Shown: positions 39,581-50,162 of the stretch, piece after piece
Numbering within the stretch: the stretch's first letter is position 1
Layout: each line of letters begins with the position of its first letter
Origin: Mycobacterium asiaticum
GTDB lineage: Bacteria; Actinomycetota; Actinomycetes; Mycobacteriales; Mycobacteriaceae
Direction: 5' to 3'
Assembly: GCF_001673365.1 (NCBI RefSeq)
Contig: NZ_LZLS01000099.1
Span: 1-64,000 of the forward strand
DNA: 64,000 bases
Program-made: the position numbers and the translations under genes
Notes under the pieces: generated by a model
The model's input: the letters and a program-made list of their open reading frames with translations, nothing else
Told to the model about the DNA's origin: nothing
Databases searched by the model: none

Positions 39581-39954
39581 GGCTGGATTTGGATGGTGGC
39601 GATCGTCTTATGCAGGTGGTGGGACTCGACGTCGACGCTGCCCGGAACGTCGACGCTGAATTCGAAAGTCTGGTTCGGCGCGGCGATGACCGCGAACTTG
39701 TGGTCGGGCACCGAATGGACGTGCAGTTCGTCGGTGGCGTCGCTGGAGACGTGCAGGGTGATCTGCTGTTTGACCTTCGCCTGCAACCTGACGTTCGTCG
39801 GGGATATCTGCCCGTTCGCGATCGTGACGTTGATCGTCGGGCCAGCCCCCGAACTGGGGCTCGCACCTGGACTCGGCGAGTTACCGCCACAGGCCACCAG
39901 AGCACACGTCAGTAGGCTCGCCCACGCCGCAACGAAGGCACGTCTGTAGGTCAT
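39577..39954 (-). CDS. Cupredoxin-like lipoprotein, His-rich
   Basis: 125 residues. Lipoprotein signal with lipobox LVAC at Cys22, then a Ser/Pro/Gly linker and a beta-rich domain (about 40-125) with the blocks INVTIANGQI, QQITLHVSSDATDEL and DVPGSVDVESHH, typical of cupredoxin-like folds. Candidate copper ligands are His78, His80, His85 and the cluster His112/113/115; there is no Cys/Met pair of a classical blue-copper site. Probably outer face of the membrane. Starts 4 nt after the stop of the 613-residue membrane gene. Confidence 0.75.
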   Translation of the reverse strand: MTYRRAFVAAWASLLTCALVACGGNSPSPGASPSSGAGPTINVTIANGQISPTNVRLQAKVKQQITLHVSSDATDELHVHSVPDHKFAVIAAPNQTFEFSVDVPGSVDVESHHLHKTIATIQIQP

Positions 39955-39958
39955 CGAG

Positions 39959-41800
39959 CTACGCCGCTTCCGGTAACGGGTGTTTTTGTTCCTCGACCCG
40001 TTTGGGTTTGGTGACCTCGCCGTTGATTCGGCCAGCACCCCAGGTCAGCGCCGCGATCACCATCAGCGTGAAGATCAGCACCAATATCGAGCCCACGGTG
40101 AACAGCCATTCCGGAGCATTCGGGTCGCGCTCGCGCTGCAGGATGGTGTTCTCGAATACGAACGGCCGGGTGATCTCGGGCTGAGCCGGAATCTCGGGGG
40201 AGGGAATCGCCTCGTCGGCCGGTGCGTAGATCGGCACCGCGGCCATGGTGTAGCCGTCCTGCACCCGCAGCAGCGTCTTCCAGGAGCCCCAGGCCGGAAT
40301 GGGTTTTGTGGTGCGGTAATGCCCGGGACCAACCTGTTCGAGTCGGTCGATTATCAGCCCGCGGTTGTTCTCCATCTTGCCCTGCCAGGAGGTGACCGAC
40401 ACCCAGTCGGGATCGTCCTTGATCAGGTCGGGCGGGTTGATCTGGATATCCGCCGACACCATGCGCTTTCCGGCCTCGCTGGGCAGCTCGGTCAGCTTGA
40501 TGGTCGCGGTGTTCTGGCTCGGGATGTTGATGTGCAGGCCGTTGGCCACCGTTCCGCCGATCACTATCACGGTCGCGGCGACGATCGAGATGCCGATGGC
40601 GCGGCGCGGTAGCTGTTGTCCGGTGAGAACCATGCCGGTCATCGCTCCGCACACGCCCATCAGCACTGCCACCGGTACGGCCATGGCCAGGGCTTCACCC
40701 CACATGCTGGTCGGCCACGGATAGTGGTAGACCGCACTGATCCACAGCGATTCCAGCCACAACCCGACGGTCCCGACCAGTAGGCCGGTGACGGCCCCGA
40801 AGACGATCGGCCGCTTGAACAATGGGGTCAGGGCCACGATCTCGACGATCAGCGCTGGCCCGAGATATAGCGGGAACCAGTTGATCGGAGCCCCGAGAAT
40901 GGGTCCCACGGTAAACGCGACAGCGCCGCGCAGTGCGATGGCGAACAGGGCCGCGATGATCGCGGCGCCCTTGCCAAGCGTCATGCGGGCCACGATCAAT
41001 GCGAGCGCCGCGACGCCAGCGATCATCATCGGATGGAATGCGAGGCGGAACTGCTGGACCCCGAAGTCGTATTCGATCTGGTAGACCGACAAGCCGATCA
41101 GCAGTCCGCCGCAGGACAGGTAACGCAGGAATTTGACGAACGGCTTCTCGGGAGGCGCGTCGGGCAGCGCTCGTCCGCCTTCGTACTCCAACATCAGCAC
41201 CGAGAACAACGACAGGCCCGCGCCGCCAATCATCATCAGGTGGGTCGGCCCCCACAATGTGACGTCCTGGCCGAAGATGCGATGCCAGATGTCGTCAAGT
41301 GGGAAGCCGAACAGCGCGTACATCCCGCAGCCGGCCATCAATACGCCGCCGACCGGGGCGTGCCAGTTGTCGGTGATACGAACGGAGGCCGGACCGGGCT
41401 TGTCGAATGGCAACGCGATGGCGATCATGCCGGCAAGGAAGATGCCAAACAGGCCGATGATGATGAAGTAGTGCGCCGGGTTGGCTAGCGGGCCGGGATC
41501 GCGACCTTCCCCGATATGCCAGCTGACGTCCCAGATGAAGCCGAACAGGGCGCAGATGATCGACGTGGTGTACACCAGCACCGGAAGGGCCACCCAGGAC
41601 GGCCGCTTGAACTTGACGCCCAGCCAATCGGCGAATTTCTCCAGCCACATGATCCGCCGGGTACGGTGCGCCCAGCCGATCGCCAGCATGATCAGCGTGA
41701 TGATCAGCGCAGCTACTGACAGCCCAATCACCTGGCTCAGCTCGGCACCGCGAGCCGCTGGTGCCTCTGCAACCACTGACGCAAGTACTGAGAATTCCAC
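39959..41800 (-). CDS. Large multi-helix membrane protein with YtkA/CopC-like external domain, unknown function
   Basis: 613 residues from GTG 41800, preferred to GTG 41824 because a GGGAGG Shine-Dalgarno lies 8 nt upstream. About a dozen helices in the first 420 residues. Conserved-looking His/Asp clusters are in WDVSWHIGEGRDPGP, NPAHYF, DNWHAPVGG, DDIWHRIFGQDVTLWGPTH and RLAFHPMM. An external domain (about 425-550) has GPGHYRTTKPIPAWGSWKTL, reminiscent of YtkA/CopC beta sandwiches, then a final helix. The His distribution suggests an intramembrane metal or heme site. No characterised homologue is recognised. Confidence 0.7.
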   Translation of the reverse strand: MEFSVLASVVAEAPAARGAELSQVIGLSVAALIITLIMLAIGWAHRTRRIMWLEKFADWLGVKFKRPSWVALPVLVYTTSIICALFGFIWDVSWHIGEGRDPGPLANPAHYFIIIGLFGIFLAGMIAIALPFDKPGPASVRITDNWHAPVGGVLMAGCGMYALFGFPLDDIWHRIFGQDVTLWGPTHLMMIGGAGLSLFSVLMLEYEGGRALPDAPPEKPFVKFLRYLSCGGLLIGLSVYQIEYDFGVQQFRLAFHPMMIAGVAALALIVARMTLGKGAAIIAALFAIALRGAVAFTVGPILGAPINWFPLYLGPALIVEIVALTPLFKRPIVFGAVTGLLVGTVGLWLESLWISAVYHYPWPTSMWGEALAMAVPVAVLMGVCGAMTGMVLTGQQLPRRAIGISIVAATVIVIGGTVANGLHINIPSQNTATIKLTELPSEAGKRMVSADIQINPPDLIKDDPDWVSVTSWQGKMENNRGLIIDRLEQVGPGHYRTTKPIPAWGSWKTLLRVQDGYTMAAVPIYAPADEAIPSPEIPAQPEITRPFVFENTILQRERDPNAPEWLFTVGSILVLIFTLMVIAALTWGAGRINGEVTKPKRVEEQKHPLPEAA

Positions 41801-41866
41801 CGCGATCGCCTCCCGTTGGCGCACGGCCCACTATTACGAACGTGTAATGCCCACATGGGGCGTCAG

Positions 41867-42022
41867 TCAATCCTGCTTTTCTTTTGAGGTTCGTCGGTTG
41901 CGCATCGCGATATAGAGAACCACACCCACAACGATTATCGCAGGTAGAAACGCTGGAATCGCCAGCCAGAGCCCGTGGTCAGCCAGATACACGACATGCT
42001 GATCGACTATCTGACTATCCAT
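41867..42022 (-). CDS. Small single-helix membrane protein heading the operon
   Basis: 51 residues: MDSQIVDQHVVYLADHG, one helix (LWLAIPAFLPAIIVVGVVLYIAM) and a charged tail RNRRTSKEKQD. It is too small to be an enzyme; it resembles accessory subunits of membrane oxidases or transporters. 66 nt upstream of the 613-residue protein, same strand. Start at 42022 gives the compact form; the open frame extends to 42106. Confidence 0.6.
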   Translation of the reverse strand: MDSQIVDQHVVYLADHGLWLAIPAFLPAIIVVGVVLYIAMRNRRTSKEKQD

Positions 42023-42132
42023 AGTGTTTTCATACCCTCCCCGCGCCGGCCTTACCACGGCAACCGTGCTGCCCCGATCGGCCCGTCGGAGATGCCCGCG
42101 CGGCATCGGTGGACGTCGGGACCGTTACCCTA

Positions 42133-42155
42133 GCCTGAATACCTTTCCTTCAGGC
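42133..42155. promoter_or_regulatory. Inverted repeat in the bioB upstream region
   Basis: GCCTGAA and TTCAGGC are separated by 9 nt. A TACCCT -10 candidate lies at 42126-42131, so the repeat would be at the transcription start, about 95-115 nt before bioB. It is a candidate operator or 5'-UTR hairpin. It does not fit the TGAAC-N3-GTTCA form I recall for mycobacterial BioQ. Confidence 0.4.
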
Positions 42156-42249
42156 CGCCACCAACGACGCGGCCACAGGACATGCATTGGCCATGGATTG
42201 CGGTCCCGAAACGTGCGCGGACCCGATCAACAAGCAGGGGAGTAGCTAG

Positions 42250-43299
42250 GTGACCCAAGCGCCGACTCGACCGACGACCGAGGACGGGCAGGATGGTGCC
42301 GACCGCGACGACATTCTCGAGGTGGCTCGCCAGCAGGTGCTCGAACGCGGCGAGGGACTGAGCAAGGACCAGGTGCTGCGAGTCCTGCAGCTCCCCGACG
42401 ACCGACTCGAGGAACTGCTCGCGCTGGCCCACGAGGTCCGGATGCGCTGGTGCGGGCCTGAGGTTGAGGTCGAAGGCATCATCAGCCTTAAGACAGGCGG
42501 CTGCCCGGAAGACTGCCACTTCTGTTCCCAGTCCGGCCTGTTCCAGTCACCGGTGCGCAGTGCCTGGCTGGACATCCCTAGCTTGGTCGAGGCGGCGAAG
42601 CAGACGGCCAAGTCCGGTGCCACCGAATTCTGCATCGTGGCCGCGGTGCGCGGACCCGACGAACGGTTACTTGCGCAGGTAGCCGCCGGCATCGAAGCGA
42701 TCCGCAACGAGGTAGAGATTCAAATCGCCTGTTCGTTGGGGATGCTCACCGCCGAGCAGGTGGACCGGCTGGCCGCGATGGGCGTGCACCGCTACAACCA
42801 CAACCTGGAGACGGCGCGCTCGTTCTTCACCAACGTCGTCACCACGCACACCTGGGAAGAGCGCTGGCAGACCTTGTCGATGGTGCGCGACGCCGGCATG
42901 GAGGTGTGCTGCGGCGGCATCCTCGGCATGGGCGAGACGCTGGAACAACGGGCGGAGTTCGCCGCCGACCTGGCCGAGTTGGATCCCGATGAGGTCCCGC
43001 TGAACTTCCTCAACCCGCGGCCCGGCACGCCGTTCGGAGACCTGGAGGTATTGCCGGCAAGCGAAGCCCTCAAGGCGGTCGGTGCGTTCCGGCTCGCGTT
43101 GCCGCGCACCATGCTGCGGTTCGCCGGTGGCCGTGAGATCACCTTGGGCGACCTCGGCGCCAAGCAGGGCATCCTGGGCGGCATCAACGCGGTCATCGTC
43201 GGCAACTACCTGACCACGCTGGGGCGCCCGGCCGAAGCCGACCTGGAACTGCTCAACGACCTACAGATGCCGCTGAAGGCACTGAACGCGAGTTTGTAG
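42250..43299 (+). CDS. bioB: Biotin synthase (radical SAM)
   Basis: 349 residues. Inserts sulfur into dethiobiotin. The radical-SAM cluster motif is [11 protein letters not shown]. Other marks are [32 protein letters not shown] and GGREI. The extended N-terminus (about 65 residues before the cysteine motif) is usual for mycobacteria. GTG start with a GGGGAG Shine-Dalgarno. The accessory gene bsaP follows after 10 nt. bioB lies 12.5 kb from bioAFD because of the inserted accessory block. Confidence 0.97.
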   Translation: MTQAPTRPTTEDGQDGADRDDILEVARQQVLERGEGLSKDQVLRVLQLPDDRLEELLALAHEVRMRWCGPEVEVEGIISLKTGGCPEDCHFCSQSGLFQSPVRSAWLDIPSLVEAAKQTAKSGATEFCIVAAVRGPDERLLAQVAAGIEAIRNEVEIQIACSLGMLTAEQVDRLAAMGVHRYNHNLETARSFFTNVVTTHTWEERWQTLSMVRDAGMEVCCGGILGMGETLEQRAEFAADLAELDPDEVPLNFLNPRPGTPFGDLEVLPASEALKAVGAFRLALPRTMLRFAGGREITLGDLGAKQGILGGINAVIVGNYLTTLGRPAEADLELLNDLQMPLKALNASL

Positions 43300-43309
43300 A
43301 AAGAGAAGC

Positions 43310-43537
43310 GTGGCGGGACATCTGGGCGCGCCGGTCAGTGCCGGCGTCTACAACGTCTACACGGGTAAGCCGGCGGGCACAGCCACCCCGACCGCGGCTC
43401 AGTTGGGATTGGAACCGCCCCGATTTTGCGCCGAATGCGGCCGCCGGATGATCGTGCAGGTTCGTCCGGATGGGTGGTGGGCGCGCTGTTCTCGACACGG
43501 ACAGGTGGACTCCGCCGACTTGGAGACGATGCGATGA
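43310..43537 (+). CDS. bsaP: Biotin synthase auxiliary protein (Rv1590 homologue)
   Basis: 75 residues. After a polar N-terminus ([11 protein letters not shown]) there is a zinc- or iron-sulfur-type knuckle [11 protein letters not shown] with a further Cys and His in WARCSRHGQ. From memory, mycobacterial Rv1590 was recently identified as BsaP, which BioB needs to make biotin, probably through its auxiliary Fe-S cluster. GTG start with AAGAGAAG upstream. Placement directly after bioB agrees. The ATGA overlap with the next gene shows coupling. Confidence 0.85.
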   Translation: MAGHLGAPVSAGVYNVYTGKPAGTATPTAAQLGLEPPRFCAECGRRMIVQVRPDGWWARCSRHGQVDSADLETMR

Positions 43538-44205
43538 CGGAGTCACCCGGTCCTGAGGCGGTGCCTTCGCCCGCCCCGACCGACCCGCCTGCCGGACCTC
43601 GCACGCCGGCGGATCGTGCGCTGCTCATCGTGGTATTCGGGCTGACGCTCAGCGGCGTGTTCGTCGGCGCGTTGTGGGCGTGGATCGCGCCGTCGATCCA
43701 TGCCGTGGTAGCGGTCAGCCGCAAAGGCGAGCGTGTGCACGACTACCTGGGCAACGAATCGCAGAACTTCTTCGTGGCGCCATTCCTGCTCGTAGGCCTG
43801 CTCGGCGTGGTTGCGGTAGTGGCGTCGGTGGCGGCTTGGCAGTGGCGCGATCACCGGGGTCCACAGATGGTCGTCGCGCTCACATTCGGACTGATCGGGG
43901 CCGCCGCGGCCGCCGCCGGTGTCGGCGCCCTGTTGGTGCGGCTGCGTTACGGCACGCTGGACTTCGACACCGTCGCGCTATCGTCCGGCGAGCACTCCCT
44001 GACCTACGTCCAGCAAGCGCCCCCGGTGTTCTTCGGTCACTTGCCGCTCCAGATCGCTGCCACGCTGCTCTCGCCGACCGCCACCGCCGCGCTGGTGTAC
44101 GCGCTGTTGGCGACCGGAACCGTGCGCGACGACCTGGGCGCCTACCCGCCGGTCAATTCACGCCTGCAGCCGACGCCCCAAGTGCCCGCGGCGCCGCTGA
44201 CTTAG
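43534..44205 (+). CDS. DUF2567-like membrane protein (Rv1591 homologue)
   Basis: 223 residues. Pro-rich cytoplasmic N-terminus (about 1-25), then four hydrophobic segments including [20 protein letters not shown] and [17 protein letters not shown], an external loop with NESQNFF, and a Pro-rich tail. ATG overlaps the bsaP stop. Function unknown; conserved third gene behind bioB. Convergent with the lipase gene, stops 4 nt apart. Confidence 0.8.
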   Translation: MTESPGPEAVPSPAPTDPPAGPRTPADRALLIVVFGLTLSGVFVGALWAWIAPSIHAVVAVSRKGERVHDYLGNESQNFFVAPFLLVGLLGVVAVVASVAAWQWRDHRGPQMVVALTFGLIGAAAAAAGVGALLVRLRYGTLDFDTVALSSGEHSLTYVQQAPPVFFGHLPLQIAATLLSPTATAALVYALLATGTVRDDLGAYPPVNSRLQPTPQVPAAPLT

Positions 44206-44209
44206 CGCC

Positions 44210-45559
44210 TCAGAGCGGGCGTCGGTGGATCCGCCGGCCGGTCAGCACCTTGGCCGCGATCACACCCAGTCGCGCCATCCCCGCATAGGTCATCGGGTTG
44301 AACATGGTGGGCCAGGTGGTCCGGATCAGGTGATCGGTCAGCGGGCGTTCGGCGAACCGGTCGATCAGCCACCGCAACGCCATCGGCGCCGACAGCGGGT
44401 GCAGCAACATGTGCTCGTTGAAGGCATCCCGGTGGTAGGTGACATCAGCACCGCCGGCTGAGTACGCATCGGCCAGCACGTCGATGTCGTCGACGGAGAT
44501 CAGGTAGTCGTGCACGGCCTGCACGATCAGCACTGGCGGCGTGGGAACCGCGACGCCCAGCGTGGTGCTGTCGAAGACGTGCGTCACCGCGGGAGTGGCC
44601 AGGACGTCCTCGAGCGGCACGTTAAGAAAGTCACCCATGTCCCGGTTCGCCATCCGGACGATCGCCTCCGCGGTCGTCATCTTCTCCAGGCTGTCCAGCA
44701 GCGCGCGGCCGGCCTCGCTGGCGTGTTCGTTGATGACCTTGTCCAGGTCGGGGTAAGTGTGCGCCAGCGCGGCGACCACCAGCGCGGGCAGACCCGCCAG
44801 CAGCTTGCCGTTGAGGCGCCGGAACGTGTTCCCAAGATTGCCGACGGGCGACCCCAGTACGGCGCCGACGATGTTCAACTCGGGGGCGTAATCGCCGCAC
44901 ACCTCGGCGGCCCACGCGCTGGCCAAACCGCCACCGGAGTAGCCCCACAGCCCGACCGGCGCCGACGGGGACAACCCCAGCCGTTCAGAGCTCAGTGCGG
45001 CGCGGATGCCGTCCAGGGTGCGGTAGCCCGGCTCGTAGGGCGCACCCCACAGCCCGTGCAGGCCTTCATGGTCGGGCACCGACACCGCCCAGCCCTCGGC
45101 GACAGCGGCGGTGATCAGCAACAACTCGAGCTGGGTCAGCGAACCGATGGCTTTGGCCCGTCGCCGCAGCGCGTAGGAGGGGAAGCAGCGTGAGGTGATG
45201 GCGTCGATCGCGCACTGGTAGGACAGCAGCGGGATGGTTTTGCCCGGGGCGACCTCGGCGGGCACGAGCACCGTCGTCACCGTCGCCTCGGGGTTGCCAT
45301 TCATGTCCGTCGTTCGGAACAGCAGTTGGGTGGCGGTGATGGATTGGGGAATCAAGCCCATGAACGCCAGTTCGACGTCGCGGGAGCGCAGCACCGTGCC
45401 CGGGTCGGCGTGCTGGAAACCTGACGGTGGCTGGTAGAACGGGTCGTCCTTGGGGAGCAGCGGGCGGACCTTGCGCTGCAGTTCCTGGTGCGAGGGTCGG
45501 CCGATCCAGCGCAACCCTTCTGCGGTCGCACCGCCAGCCGCTTTCGCCAGCTCCACCAT
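44210..45559 (-). CDS. Secretory-lipase (LIP) family alpha/beta hydrolase (Rv1592c homologue)
   Basis: 449 residues from ATG 45559; the frame opens at 45649 but the family start [10 protein letters not shown] lies here, with GGGAGAG upstream. Nucleophile elbow GYSGGG (Ser about 205); the acid and His are probably in [13 protein letters not shown] and AFNEHMLLH. The family (Pfam LIP) includes fungal secreted triacylglycerol lipases. No clear signal peptide, so location is uncertain. Rv1592c was reported lipolytic. Confidence 0.85.
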   Translation of the reverse strand: MVELAKAAGGATAEGLRWIGRPSHQELQRKVRPLLPKDDPFYQPPSGFQHADPGTVLRSRDVELAFMGLIPQSITATQLLFRTTDMNGNPEATVTTVLVPAEVAPGKTIPLLSYQCAIDAITSRCFPSYALRRRAKAIGSLTQLELLLITAAVAEGWAVSVPDHEGLHGLWGAPYEPGYRTLDGIRAALSSERLGLSPSAPVGLWGYSGGGLASAWAAEVCGDYAPELNIVGAVLGSPVGNLGNTFRRLNGKLLAGLPALVVAALAHTYPDLDKVINEHASEAGRALLDSLEKMTTAEAIVRMANRDMGDFLNVPLEDVLATPAVTHVFDSTTLGVAVPTPPVLIVQAVHDYLISVDDIDVLADAYSAGGADVTYHRDAFNEHMLLHPLSAPMALRWLIDRFAERPLTDHLIRTTWPTMFNPMTYAGMARLGVIAAKVLTGRRIHRRPL

Positions 45560-45773
45560 TAAGGCTCTCCCTTCGAGGGCTCGGCGTACTCGCACGCTCG
45601 TCTTGCGCTTAGTTAGGTGGGGGCGCCGCCGGCCAGTCAGATCCTGCACCGGCGCCTGACACGCGCCAGCGTTCTCTTAAACAGCTCTTAGACAATGTAC
45701 AGGCCGTGGACGCCGGATCGAAACCAGCGCGCCGGGTGGCGCCGGTCACAAATGCCGCTGGTTGGGGGCTCGG

Positions 45774-46478
45774 TCACCCTGGCGGGCGCAGTGCGGCGAA
45801 TTCGTCTGTCACCCGCAACTGGGAGTCGGTGAACCGGTATAACGCGGCCGGGCGACCGCCACTGCGCCCGGATTGGGCGATGGTGCCGGTTTGGGTGATG
45901 ACCTTGCGGCGAGCGAGCACGCGCTGCAGGTTGGTGGCATCAACCTGGTGGCCCAGCGCGGCACCATAGATGTCGCGCAAGGTCGATAGGGCGAATTCTT
46001 TTGGCGCCAAGGCAAATCCGATGTTGGTGTAGGACATCTTGGCGACCAATCGGGCATGGGCGTGGCTGACCATCGGCCCGTGGTCGAACGCCATTGGTGG
46101 CAGCGTGTTCACCGGGTGCCAGCGGGTGTCCGGTGGCAATTCGGGGGTTGCGGGGGAGGGCACCAGACCCAGGAAGGTGGACGCGATCATCCGCGGCCCC
46201 GGCACCCGCTGTGGATCGGAGAACACCGCGAGTTGTTCAAGGTGGGACAGTTCGCGAAGGTCGACTTTTTCGGCGAGTTGACGGCGGACCGAGGTGGTCA
46301 TGTCCTCGGCGTTGCGCAGTCGACCGCCCGGTAGTGACCATGCACCCTTCTGCGGGTCCCGTGCGCGCTGCCATAACAGGACGTTCAGCTGCGGTTTTTC
46401 GGTACGGCTGGATTCGTTAACCATCCGAACCTGGAACACGACCGCAAGCACTTCGTGGGCGGTGCTACCATAAGACAT
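45774..46478 (-). CDS. nrtR: NrtR-type Nudix transcription regulator of NAD synthesis (Rv1593c homologue)
   Basis: 234 residues. N-terminal Nudix-like domain ([30 protein letters not shown]), with the Nudix box degenerate ([12 protein letters not shown] rather than REXXEE), as expected for an ADP-ribose/NAD sensor without hydrolase activity. C-terminal winged helix (about 140-225) with [29 protein letters not shown] 46478 is immediately preceded by the operator shared with nadA and lies 7 nt from a TACAAT -10, so it is probably leaderless and autorepressed. Confidence 0.88.
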   Translation of the reverse strand: MSYGSTAHEVLAVVFQVRMVNESSRTEKPQLNVLLWQRARDPQKGAWSLPGGRLRNAEDMTTSVRRQLAEKVDLRELSHLEQLAVFSDPQRVPGPRMIASTFLGLVPSPATPELPPDTRWHPVNTLPPMAFDHGPMVSHAHARLVAKMSYTNIGFALAPKEFALSTLRDIYGAALGHQVDATNLQRVLARRKVITQTGTIAQSGRSGGRPAALYRFTDSQLRVTDEFAALRPPG

Positions 46479-46501
46479 GTTTTCGATTGTAAGTCGAAAA
46501 C
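46479..46501. promoter_or_regulatory. NrtR operator between nrtR and nadA
   Basis: Perfect 8-bp inverted repeat GTTTTCGA / TCGAAAAC with a 7-nt spacer. The nrtR -10 box TACAAT (minus strand, 46486-46491) lies inside it, and it starts just after the likely nadA transcription start (TACCAT -10 at 46466). Binding would block both genes. Confidence 0.75.
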
Positions 46502-46524
46502 CTCTGGGTGCGAAAGGAGCCCCC

Positions 46525-47582
<1,058 letters not shown>

Positions 47583-47586
<4 letters not shown>

Positions 47587-49154
47587 CGACCGCCCCGGTG
47601 TGGCGGGACGAAACCGATGTCATCGTTATCGGAATGGGCGTCGCCGGCTTGGCCGCCGCGCTGGCCGCTCACCGTGCCGGCAGCCGCGTCGTCGTGCTGA
47701 ACAAGGCCTCGCAGACGCGTGCGGTGACCGCGACGCACTACGCCCAAGGCGGCATCGCGGTGGTGTTGCCACACAGCGACGACTCGGTCGACGCTCACGT
47801 GGCCGACACTTTGGCTGCTGGTGCCGGCCTGTGTGACCCGGACGCGGTGTACTCGATCGTCGCCGACGGCTACCGTGCGGTCACCGAATTGGTCGGTGAC
47901 GGAGCACGATTCGACGAAGCGACGCCCGGCTTCTGGGATGTGACCCGCGAGGGCGGGCACTCGCGGCGCCGCGTCGTGCACGCCGGAGGCGACGCCACCG
48001 GCGCAGAGGTACAGCGCACCCTCGACGACGCCGCCCAACTGCTCGACATTCGCAGCAGTCACGTGGCGCTGCGCGTGCTGCACGACTCTGCGGTGACCGG
48101 AGTTTTGGTGGCCCGTCCGGACGGATGCGGCATCCTCAGTGCCCCCTCGGTAATCCTGGCCACCGGTGGACTCGGGCACCTCTACAGCGCGACCACCAAT
48201 CCCGAAGGCTCCACCGGCGATGGCATCGCGCTGGCGCTGTGGGCGGGCTTGGCCGTCAGTGACCTCGAGTTCATCCAGTTCCACCCGACCATGCTCTATT
48301 CAGCCAAGGGCGGTGGCCGGCGCCCGTTGATCACCGAAGCCATCCGTGGTGAAGGTGCGATATTGGTTGATCGGCAAGGTGATTCGATCACCGCCGGGGT
48401 GCACCCGATGGGTGATCTGGCCCCGCGCGACGTGGTTGCCGCCGCCATCGACGCGCGGCTCAGGGCGACCGGAGAACCCTGTGCCTACCTCGACGCGCGC
48501 GGCATCGCGGGCTTCGCGGCACGATTCCCGACGGTGACCGCCGCATGCCGGGCAGCGGGCATTGATCCTGTGCGGCAACCCATTCCGATCGTTCCCGGCG
48601 CGCATTACAGCTGCGGTGGCGTCGTCACCGATGTTTCAGGCCAGACGGAATTGCCCGGACTCTATGCCGCCGGTGAGGTCGCCCGCACCGGCATGCACGG
48701 CGCCAACCGACTGGCCTCGAACAGTCTGCTGGAAGGTCTGGTCGTCGGAAACCGGGCGGGCAGGGCAGCAGCCGCCCACGCCCGAGCGGCGGGGATACCC
48801 CGCGCCAGGATGGCCGAACCGATCAGCTACAGCGCCCCCGCGCGCGCCGATTTGCAACAGGCCATGAGCCGGGACGCCTCGGTGGTACGCGACGGTGCCG
48901 GTCTGCAGCGGTTGACCGAAATGCTCGGCGCCGCACCGATCCGCCACGTCGCGGGCCGTCGCGACGCCGAGGACGTGGCTTTGGCGCTCGCGGCACGGAC
49001 GGTGACGGCCGCCGCACGCGCTCGCGCCGAGAGCCGAGGCTGCCACCACCGCGCCGAATATCCCGCTGCCGGCACCGACTTGGGGCGCAGCAGCCTGGTT
49101 CGGCTGGGCTCGAGTTGTGACGTGCAGGTGGAAGCATTGGCGGCGGTGGGGTGA
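47583..49154 (+). CDS. nadB: L-aspartate oxidase
   Basis: 523 residues, FAD enzyme that makes iminoaspartate for NadA. Dinucleotide motif [19 protein letters not shown] contacts [18 protein letters not shown]; substrate region [16 protein letters not shown] block [24 protein letters not shown] and [19 protein letters not shown] overlap with nadA and TGATG overlap with nadC show translational coupling. Confidence 0.96.
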
Positions 49155-50011
49155 TGACGCTGGACGATTCGGAGCGGGCGGCCGCTCGGGAGACCATCCT
49201 GCGCGGGCTCAACGAGGATTTGTGTTACGGGCCCGATGCCACCACGTTGGCGACCGTGTCGGCGGACGCGATGGCCACTGCGTCGATGGTGCCGCGGGAA
49301 GCCGGCGTGATTGCCGGAGTGGATGTGGCGCTGATGGTGCTCGACGAGGTCGTCGGCCAGGACGGCTACCAAGTGCTGCACCGCGTCGAAGACGGAGTGC
49401 GGCTAGGCCCAGGTGAGCCGGTGCTGACCGTGCGCGCCGAGACACGGGGTCTGCTGACCGCGGAGCGAACCATGCTCAACCTGGTCTGCCACCTGTCGGG
49501 CATTGCCACCGTCACTGCGGCGTGGGTCGACGCCGTCAAAGGCACGAAGGCCAAGGTCCGCGATACCCGCAAAACCCTGCCCGGTCTGCGCGCGTTGCAA
49601 AAGTACGCGGTCCGCGTCGGTGGCGGCGTCAACCATCGGCTCGGCTTGGGTGATGCGGCGCTGATCAAGGACAACCATGTCGCCGCGGCCGGATCGGTGC
49701 TCGAGGCGCTGCGGGCGGTCCGGGCCGCGGCGCCTGAGCTGTGCTGCGAGGTCGAAGTGGATTCACTCGAGCAACTCGACGCCGTGCTGCCCGAGAAGCC
49801 CGAATTGATTCTGCTGGACAACTTTCCGGTGTGGCAGACGCAGATGGCGGTGCAGCGCCGCGACGCGCGTGCGCCTCAGGTATTACTCGAGTCTTCCGGC
49901 GGGTTGAGCCTCGATTCCGCCAAAACCTACGCCGGCACCGGGGTGGACTATCTGGCCGTTGGTGCGCTGACGCATTCGGTGCGGGTGCTTGATGTCGGCC
50001 TGGACATGTAG
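49154..50011 (+). CDS. nadC: Nicotinate-nucleotide pyrophosphorylase (quinolinate phosphoribosyltransferase)
   Basis: 285 residues. Converts quinolinate and PRPP to nicotinate mononucleotide. Family blocks: ERTMLNLVCHLSGIAT, VRDTRKTLPGLRALQKYAV, GGGVNHRLGLGDAALIKDNH, EVEVDSLEQL and LLESSGGL. ATG 49154 overlaps the nadB TGA; GTG 49151 is an alternative. Last gene of the NAD operon; a repeat array follows instead of Rv1597. Confidence 0.95.
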   Translation: MTLDDSERAAARETILRGLNEDLCYGPDATTLATVSADAMATASMVPREAGVIAGVDVALMVLDEVVGQDGYQVLHRVEDGVRLGPGEPVLTVRAETRGLLTAERTMLNLVCHLSGIATVTAAWVDAVKGTKAKVRDTRKTLPGLRALQKYAVRVGGGVNHRLGLGDAALIKDNHVAAAGSVLEALRAVRAAAPELCCEVEVDSLEQLDAVLPEKPELILLDNFPVWQTQMAVQRRDARAPQVLLESSGGLSLDSAKTYAGTGVDYLAVGALTHSVRVLDVGLDM

Positions 50012-50041
50012 CTGGCGTTGCGTGTCGTCGGGTCGGCGTTA

Positions 50042-50162
50042 GGTGTGAAGCGTCTGCTGGGCTGGGTGTAAAGCGTCTGCTGGGCTGGGTGTAAAGCGTC
50101 GGCGTTGAGTGTGAAGCGTCGGCGTTGAGTGTGAAGCGTCGGCGTTGGGTGTGAAGCGTCGG
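50042..50162. repeat. Short tandem repeats, 20-bp and 23-bp units
   Basis: Two 23-bp units starting GTGTAAAGCGTCTGCTGGG (first copy GTGTGAAG) pass into 20-bp units GTGTGAAGCGTCGGCGTTGA, three in a row at about 50099-50158. The same 20-mers recur inside the larger repeats that follow. Confidence 0.85.
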
